Source: Comamonas sp. (GTDB taxonomy: Bacteria; Pseudomonadota; Gammaproteobacteria; Burkholderiales; Burkholderiaceae_C). From it: a stretch of 5,059 nucleotides of DNA. The translations under genes and the position numbers were made by a program. The stretch lies in the NCBI GenBank assembly GCA_019236485.1, contig JAFAIY010000103.1, positions 1 through 5,059 of the forward strand, in the 5' to 3' direction. Below the pieces are notes generated by a model that was not told the origin of the DNA, made no database searches, and saw only the letters and a list, made by a program, of their open reading frames with translations. Positions 4,866 through 5,059 of this stretch are shown one piece after another; within the stretch, counting starts at the first letter, position 1, and each line of letters starts with the position of its first letter.

Positions 4866-5059
4866 ATGAATATCTCCAAGAACGCTAAAGGCCATGCCAT
4901 GGCCTGCGAAAAGACTCGTCCCTCGCTGCCGCCCAGTCGCAGCGCCATTGCCCTGGCCATCCTGGGCCTGAGCGGCCTGCAGACCGCGGTCCAGGCCCAG
5001 GAGGCGGCCGAGTCCGCGATGCCGGAACTGGTGGTGACGGCGGTGCACGACCACTCTCC
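4866..5059 (+). CDS. TonB-dependent outer-membrane receptor, N-terminal fragment, probably copper receptor (OprC/NosA-like)
   Basis: The gene runs off the window; 64 complete codons are present, and the final CC can only begin a proline codon. The N-terminus is a signal peptide with a long polar n-region (1-25), a hydrophobic core SAIALAILGLSGL (26-38) and a V-Q-A|Q-E cleavage site after Ala44. Ten residues later comes P-E-L-V-V-T-A-V (53-60), a TonB box-like segment that contacts TonB in such receptors. The next residues, H-D-H-S-P, fit the 'V-T-A-V-x-x-x-S-P-L' start of OprC/NosA-type copper receptors as I remember it. The upstream DUF2946 gene supports a copper role. The plug and barrel are outside the window, so substrate is inferred. 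The receptor would move its ligand across the outer membrane using TonB energy. A gap of 171 bases to the previous gene leaves operon membership open. Confidence 0.75.
   Translation, partial: MNISKNAKGHAMACEKTRPSLPPSRSAIALAILGLSGLQTAVQAQEAAESAMPELVVTAVHDHS

Overview
The window is GC-rich, densely coding DNA with all recognisable genes on the + strand. Codon use, protein sequence style and the C-tract/G-tract intergenic element near 150-235 point to a betaproteobacterium of the Comamonadaceae (Comamonas/Delftia/Acidovorax type). That assignment is inference from recall, not from a search.

Bases 1-4231 hold most of an operon for a branched-chain-amino-acid-type (HAAT/Liv family) ABC importer. 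The order is the C-terminus of a LivG-like ATPase (1-147), a LivF-like ATPase (276-995), a periplasmic substrate-binding protein (1050-2246), a LivH-like permease (2298-3182) and a LivM-like permease (3194-4186). A strong intrinsic terminator closes the operon (4207-4231). The parts form one machine: the exported binding protein captures a solute in the periplasm, LivH and LivM form the inner-membrane channel, and the LivG/LivF pair hydrolyses ATP. The solute cannot be read from this sequence; amino acids, amides, urea-like and aromatic acids are all handled by this family. Two things stand out: the LivF Walker A lysine is replaced by arginine, and a structured repeat-like element sits inside the operon between livG and livF.

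Bases 4232-5059 belong to a separate unit. A small DUF2946-type protein with a His/Cys motif (4302-4694) is followed, after a 171-base gap, by the first 64 codons of a TonB-dependent outer-membrane receptor (4866 to the window end). Its N-terminus resembles OprC/NosA-type copper receptors. The pair is best read as a copper (or other transition-metal) acquisition locus. The gaps around these two genes hold several dyads and direct repeats that could be regulatory sites. No rRNA, tRNA, insertion sequence or CRISPR array is visible, and no gene-free stretch exceeds 300 bases.
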